A stretch of DNA of 64,000 nt from Sequoia sempervirens (Eukaryota > Streptophyta > Pinopsida > Cupressales > Cupressaceae). Below, piece after piece: positions 60,460 to 64,000 of this stretch (positions are counted from its first letter, which is position 1; the number at the start of each line of letters is the position of its first letter). The notes beneath the pieces are model-generated. The model ran no database searches. It saw nothing but the letters and a program-made list of their open reading frames with translations, and was not told where the DNA came from. The translations under genes were made by a program, and so were the position numbers. The stretch spans positions 1 to 64,000 of the forward strand of contig VDFB02139291.1 in NCBI GenBank assembly GCA_007258455.2, written 5' to 3'.

Positions 60460-61194
60460 TATGAAAACTTTGAAGAATGACTGTAAACTCGCCAATGTTC
60501 AGACAAGTTTTGAGCAATTTACTATATTTAGAATGCTGAGTTTTCTTCCTCCAACGGACAAATTTTTGAAATTTTTTCTGTGATATGGGTTTTGCTCAAA
60601 ATTTTGTTGGAAGACAACCCAGATCGTCCGTTTTTGAAAATTTTGAATTTAGACTGAAAAAACAACAAACCCTAATTTCTTCAAATTTTCACGAAAAAAG
60701 ATGGCACCTGGGTTTTGTTCAAAATGTAATTAGGAATGGACCCAGTTGATTAGATTTGAAAAACACTGAGGGCTGATCGAAAAAGCAGCCAACCCTAGGA
60801 TTTGAAATTTTGTTGAAAAAAAAAAAACTGTGATATGGGTTTTTTTCAGAAGATTGTTTTGAGAGGACCCAGATGATCAAAATTCGAATATACTGAGGAT
60901 TTCATTGACATGCAAGTAAAAAGCAGCTGCTGCAATTTGATGAATTTCTTGAAAATTTCTTCAGAAGAATGAAATGATAAGACCCAGATGGCTGAAAATT
61001 GAAAATCTTGGCCTTCAAAAATTTGATCTTCTGGATGAAAAAGCAAGGCCTTATGCTGCTGGTCTAAAAAATTTGATGAAGAATGAACAAACTTGAGTTC
61101 TTGAATCTTGAAATATCACTTCAAATTTGCTGCTCCACTTTTCTCCTTTGGATGCCACTTGCAAAAATAATGAAAATTACATCAAAGAGAGGTG

Positions 61195-61201
61195 TTAAAT
61201 A
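61195..61201 (-). promoter_or_regulatory. TATTTAA box upstream of gene copy 5
   Basis: TCTATTTAACACC on the minus strand, about 740 bases from the gene start. The surrounding sequence closely matches unit 0 at 330-350. Confidence 0.5.
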
Positions 61202-61344
61202 GACTTAGGGTTTGAAATAGGTTTGCTTTCTTTTGTTTTTATCTTCAAAACCCTAAAATCAGCTGGTTCGATGAACTTGGACATTCTCTTCCTCTTGCCA
61301 TTTTGAAATTTTTGAAAATTTGAAAATTTTCAATAAGGCATTTT

Positions 61345-62040
61345 AAGTTGGGCGCCCTTCTTCGCTAGGGGCGCCAACTTTTTCCAGAGTTAGTCATTTT
61401 TTAGGAATTTTCAACTTTTCACAATTTTGACCGCCTACTTTGACCTCGATCTCTGGCTTCTAGATTGATCTGATGAACGAGCTGGATGATTCATCGCGAA
61501 GCCTGGCTAAATTTGAGAAGATTATTCTGGAGGCACCTTCAGCTAAAAACTTCGTTTAGACCCTCGAAATCATAGGAGCCTATGTTCTCCAGGGGCGCTC
61601 ATCTCAACCAGTGTTGGACATTTTTATGATTTTTAAGTTCATTTCCCTTTGATCTTCTGATGACATCTTGATTCCAGGAGCTACGTTGATCTGATTGTCT
61701 GGCTAATAGCTGCATTGGATAGCTCGATTGAATCTGAAGAGGTGATCTTAGATGCTGTGTTTGCAAATTTTATCATCTCAGACCTCAAAACCTTGGGCGC
61801 CCTTTCTCTCCAGGGGTGCCCAACTTAAGCAGACTTAGAATATTTTCTATTTATCACTTTCTCTTCTACAGATGATCCTGCTTGATCTGATGATCCAGAG
61901 CTTGGATTGACTGACAACTGGACTCGTTATGGAGCTGATAGGATTTTGAAGGGGGTTCTCTGGGACTAACTTCATCAAAAAGTTGAATCTAGGGCATCAA
62001 AGGCTTGGGCGCCCCTGGCAAGCTGGGGCGCCCAACTTCA
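61345..62040. repeat. ~210-225 bp tandem repeats with GGCGCC cores (unit 5)
   Basis: Cores near 61350, 61575, 61796 and 62006. The best ones are TTGGGCGCCC..GGGGCGCC. The array is cut by unit 6 at 62169. Confidence 0.8.
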
Positions 62041-62479
62041 CTAGAGTTAGTCAGTTTTTAGTATTTTCTGCTTGCTTTTGACTTTGGCTCTCGTCAAACC
62101 CTCTGTTCTGCTTGTTGCATTTGGTGGCTGCCATCTCTGATTGACGTGTTGTTGATCTCGTTGGAAAGTGTTGTACCCAAAACCAAAATTTTTTTGCTTC
62201 ATCAAGGCATTTTGTTTAAAGAGTCTAAATCTTGCTAAAATTATGTCAAGTATAGTTTTTGGGCAATATCAAGCATGGATTTGTCAGTAGTTTGTCAGTC
62301 AAAGGCAGTTTCATTGGTCAGAACCTGAATCAGAGACTCAGAATGGAGCATTTCATGATGGAGGAGCGTTCTGCGACAGCATTTCACATTGTACATGGTC
62401 ATTTCAGTGGTCAAGACGGAGTTTTTAGTGATTAAATTATGAGGATTTCTCAGAGAAAAGCAAGAAAGCGCAACTATAG

Positions 62480-63745
62480 CCCAGGGGCGCCCTTCTGTTT
62501 GAAGGTCAAGATCTTGTTGAAAATGTTCATAAATGTAGTCAAACTCTTCAGAATTGGTCTGGTTATCCGACGAGCTATCCAGCGAAGGTATCCGAGACCC
62601 GTAACTCCGGTAAATGGCGACAGAAGTTGAAGATCCCAAAATTCTACATGGCAGAAACTTGTTCTTTTCTAGCAAAAGTGCACTTGTAGCTTGAGGGCGC
62701 CCTTCTAGATGGAGGTTTGGATTTTGGTTTTTCTGATGATTGAAGCAGTCAATTTCTTCACGACTAGTCTGCTTGTCCAATGAACTATCAAACGCAGTCG
62801 TCCGAGTCCTAGAGCTCCGGCAGCTGACATCTGAAGATGAGCTTATAATGGAGTTTTCATGTCTTTCAGCTTCCTCCTTGCGTTTCCAGTGCAAGTACAG
62901 CTCAGGGGCACTGGTTAAAATGACCCTTGGGATGATCAAATTTGCTGACAAAGTCTTTCTGACATCAGTACTACGCTAGTCCAGCTCCGCAACGCACCAA
63001 GTTGCCTGTCGATCCGACATTCCGGGCGATCGTGGTAGAGTTCCTACCAAGCACGTAATTTCACGGGCGGACCAACAGAAGATTTTTATTGTATTTCTAC
63101 AGTTTAGAGGCGCCTAGCCTTTAGGCCTGTCAAATGAGGTCGTTCATTTTCGAAGTCTTCACGGCTTTCGAGCATGATTACTTTATCTATTCAACGAGCC
63201 TAGCCATCAGCTTCCAGGATTTGGCAGTCGCTCGTACGTGCGAGGTCTTTGGTGAAGTGTTGAAAAGAGAAGATAACTCGCAAAATGGCTGTGTTAATCG
63301 TTTATTCCATCTTGGGATGGGCGCCCTTCTATTTGAGGTCTTAGAAGCAGTTTTCTTGCTTCATTGCCTCTAAAGACTTCTCTTCTCATTCCTTCTGGCT
63401 ATCCGTTAAAGCAAACGTGGTTCGAATCGGATCATCCCAACTTCAGATATCGAAGGACAAAGTAGGGCATCTGGTTGAGAGTTCAACTTTCGTCAAAATG
63501 GTGCCAGTGCAACTGAAGGCCAGGTGCGGTTTTACTTTTGAGGCCCTTAATGCACTTTTTAGATGTCGTGCGTATATCCGTTGGATGTAGAATGTCTCCA
63601 GTCATGCAGTGAGCTTGGTTTCTTGTCAGCAGGGTTCACCGTTCGCCGTCAGCAGCCGTTTGAAGTGTTAGATGGCAGTTTTGGAAAATGGTTTAAGTCT
63701 GGAACCCGTAAATGAATTTAATCAAGGGCGCCTAATTTTTTAGGG
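62480..63745. repeat. ~200-220 bp tandem repeats with GGCGCC cores (unit 6)
   Basis: Cores near 62484, 62695, 62890, 63108, 63320, 63515 and 63722; several decayed. Between cores are 'ttggatagc' and 'gtcgtccgag' words of the family. Confidence 0.75.
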
Positions 63746-63897
63746 TGTTAAATGATGGATTTTGCAGTAGTGTCTCCCAGTAGACATTTCTTCCTTGTTC
63801 AGTAGGCTTTTCGTTGAATTCTCCAGCTCAGTCTCAGCATCTCCCGGTCACTCAGAAATCAGTGTTGAAGTTGACCAGTCGTGACTTTGTCACCAGC

Positions 63898-63904
63898 TAT
63901 AAAA
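63898..63904 (+). promoter_or_regulatory. TATA-like box in unit 6
   Basis: CAGCTATAAAATAGGAAGTTA matches CAGCTATAAAGTAGGAAGTTA on the minus strand of unit 2 near 29583. It lies upstream of where the TATTTAA box would be, so which box is used is unclear. Confidence 0.4.
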
Positions 63905-64000
63905 TAGGAAGTTAATAAAAAGTGTAATATCTTGAGCAAATGGACACCTATGAGCTCAGATGATGACTTTTTGGAATTGGTGAAGTCTAATGGTGAATCT

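Larger units (their letters stand above)
52155..62168 (-). mobile_element. Unit 5: gene-bearing giant LTR, split by a solo LTR and cut by unit 6
   Basis: The end terminus (TGTTGGCATTT on the plus strand) is at 52155. On the minus strand, from the right: GGCGCC repeats (61345-62040), TATTTAA box, leader, gene copy 5 (60459 to 53096, interrupted at 58438-54045), TATAAATA box (52849) and the end. Unit 6 inserts at 62169, inside the repeats, so the true start of unit 5 is beyond the window. The 'gggaagctccctc' word at 52240 matches units 1 and 4, but the ~90-bp repeats are not evident here. Confidence 0.7.
62169..64000 (+). mobile_element. Unit 6: start of a plus-strand gene-bearing giant LTR (partial)
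   Basis: It begins TGTTGTACCC after gaaag (62164-62168), inside a repeat of unit 5 that in unit 0 reads 'ctcgttggaaagcctg' without a break. It matches the reverse complement of 29600-31117 in unit 2 in order: terminus, 'tttttgggcaa', GGCGCC repeats, TATA-like box. The window ends before the gene. Confidence 0.8.

Overview
The window is plant nuclear DNA made almost entirely of nested LTR retrotransposons. Signs for a plant are Ty3/gypsy elements of the chromovirus and Tat types, a decayed PPR gene, a hAT-type non-autonomous DNA transposon, and in-frame stops that mostly look like decayed Gln and Arg codons (C to T). The AT-rich background and piles of old LTRs fit a very large genome, perhaps a conifer; the species is a guess. 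I see no intact host gene, rRNA, tRNA or CRISPR array.

The most striking component is a repeated unit I do not recognise. It starts TGTTGTACCC and ends CCAACA. In the best copy (41995-50352, minus strand) it is flanked by the 5-bp duplication ctgcc, so it integrated like an LTR element, yet it shows no LTR pair. It reads as one giant (about 7.1 kb) LTR carrying, in order: about 205-240 bp tandem repeats with GGGCGCCC cores, a promoter-like TATTTAA box, a roughly 1000-codon gene of unknown function, a second TATA box, and about 90-bp repeats. Parts of six such units are present: unit 0 (1-2262, minus), unit 1 (2263-5309 and 15239-15981, plus), unit 2 (15987-31117, minus), unit 4 (41995-50352, minus), unit 5 (52155-62168, minus) and unit 6 (62169-64000, plus). 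The number 3 is not used. Four gene copies are visible, all with stops or frameshifts at mostly different places.

Other elements sit inside these units. Unit 1 is interrupted at 5310 by a Tat-like element with a 4.67-kb 5' LTR and an uninterrupted 1626-codon gag-pol. Its intact plant/archaeal-type RNase H lies upstream of the reverse transcriptase; its integrase and 3' LTR are deleted. Unit 2 is interrupted by a decayed chromovirus (18336-27499) flanked by the duplication cgttc, whose right end is an inverted LTR of another subfamily. Unit 4 carries a 1.26-kb hAT-type element with 8-bp duplication gttccaga. Unit 5 is split by a 4.39-kb solo LTR-like element (54045-58438).

Between units 2 and 4 (31.1-42.0 kb) lie solo LTRs nested in each other, a ~280-bp repeat with tRNA-like Pol III boxes in both orientations, and a PPR pseudogene. 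The only long open coding region is the Tat gag-pol; everything else is decayed or non-coding.
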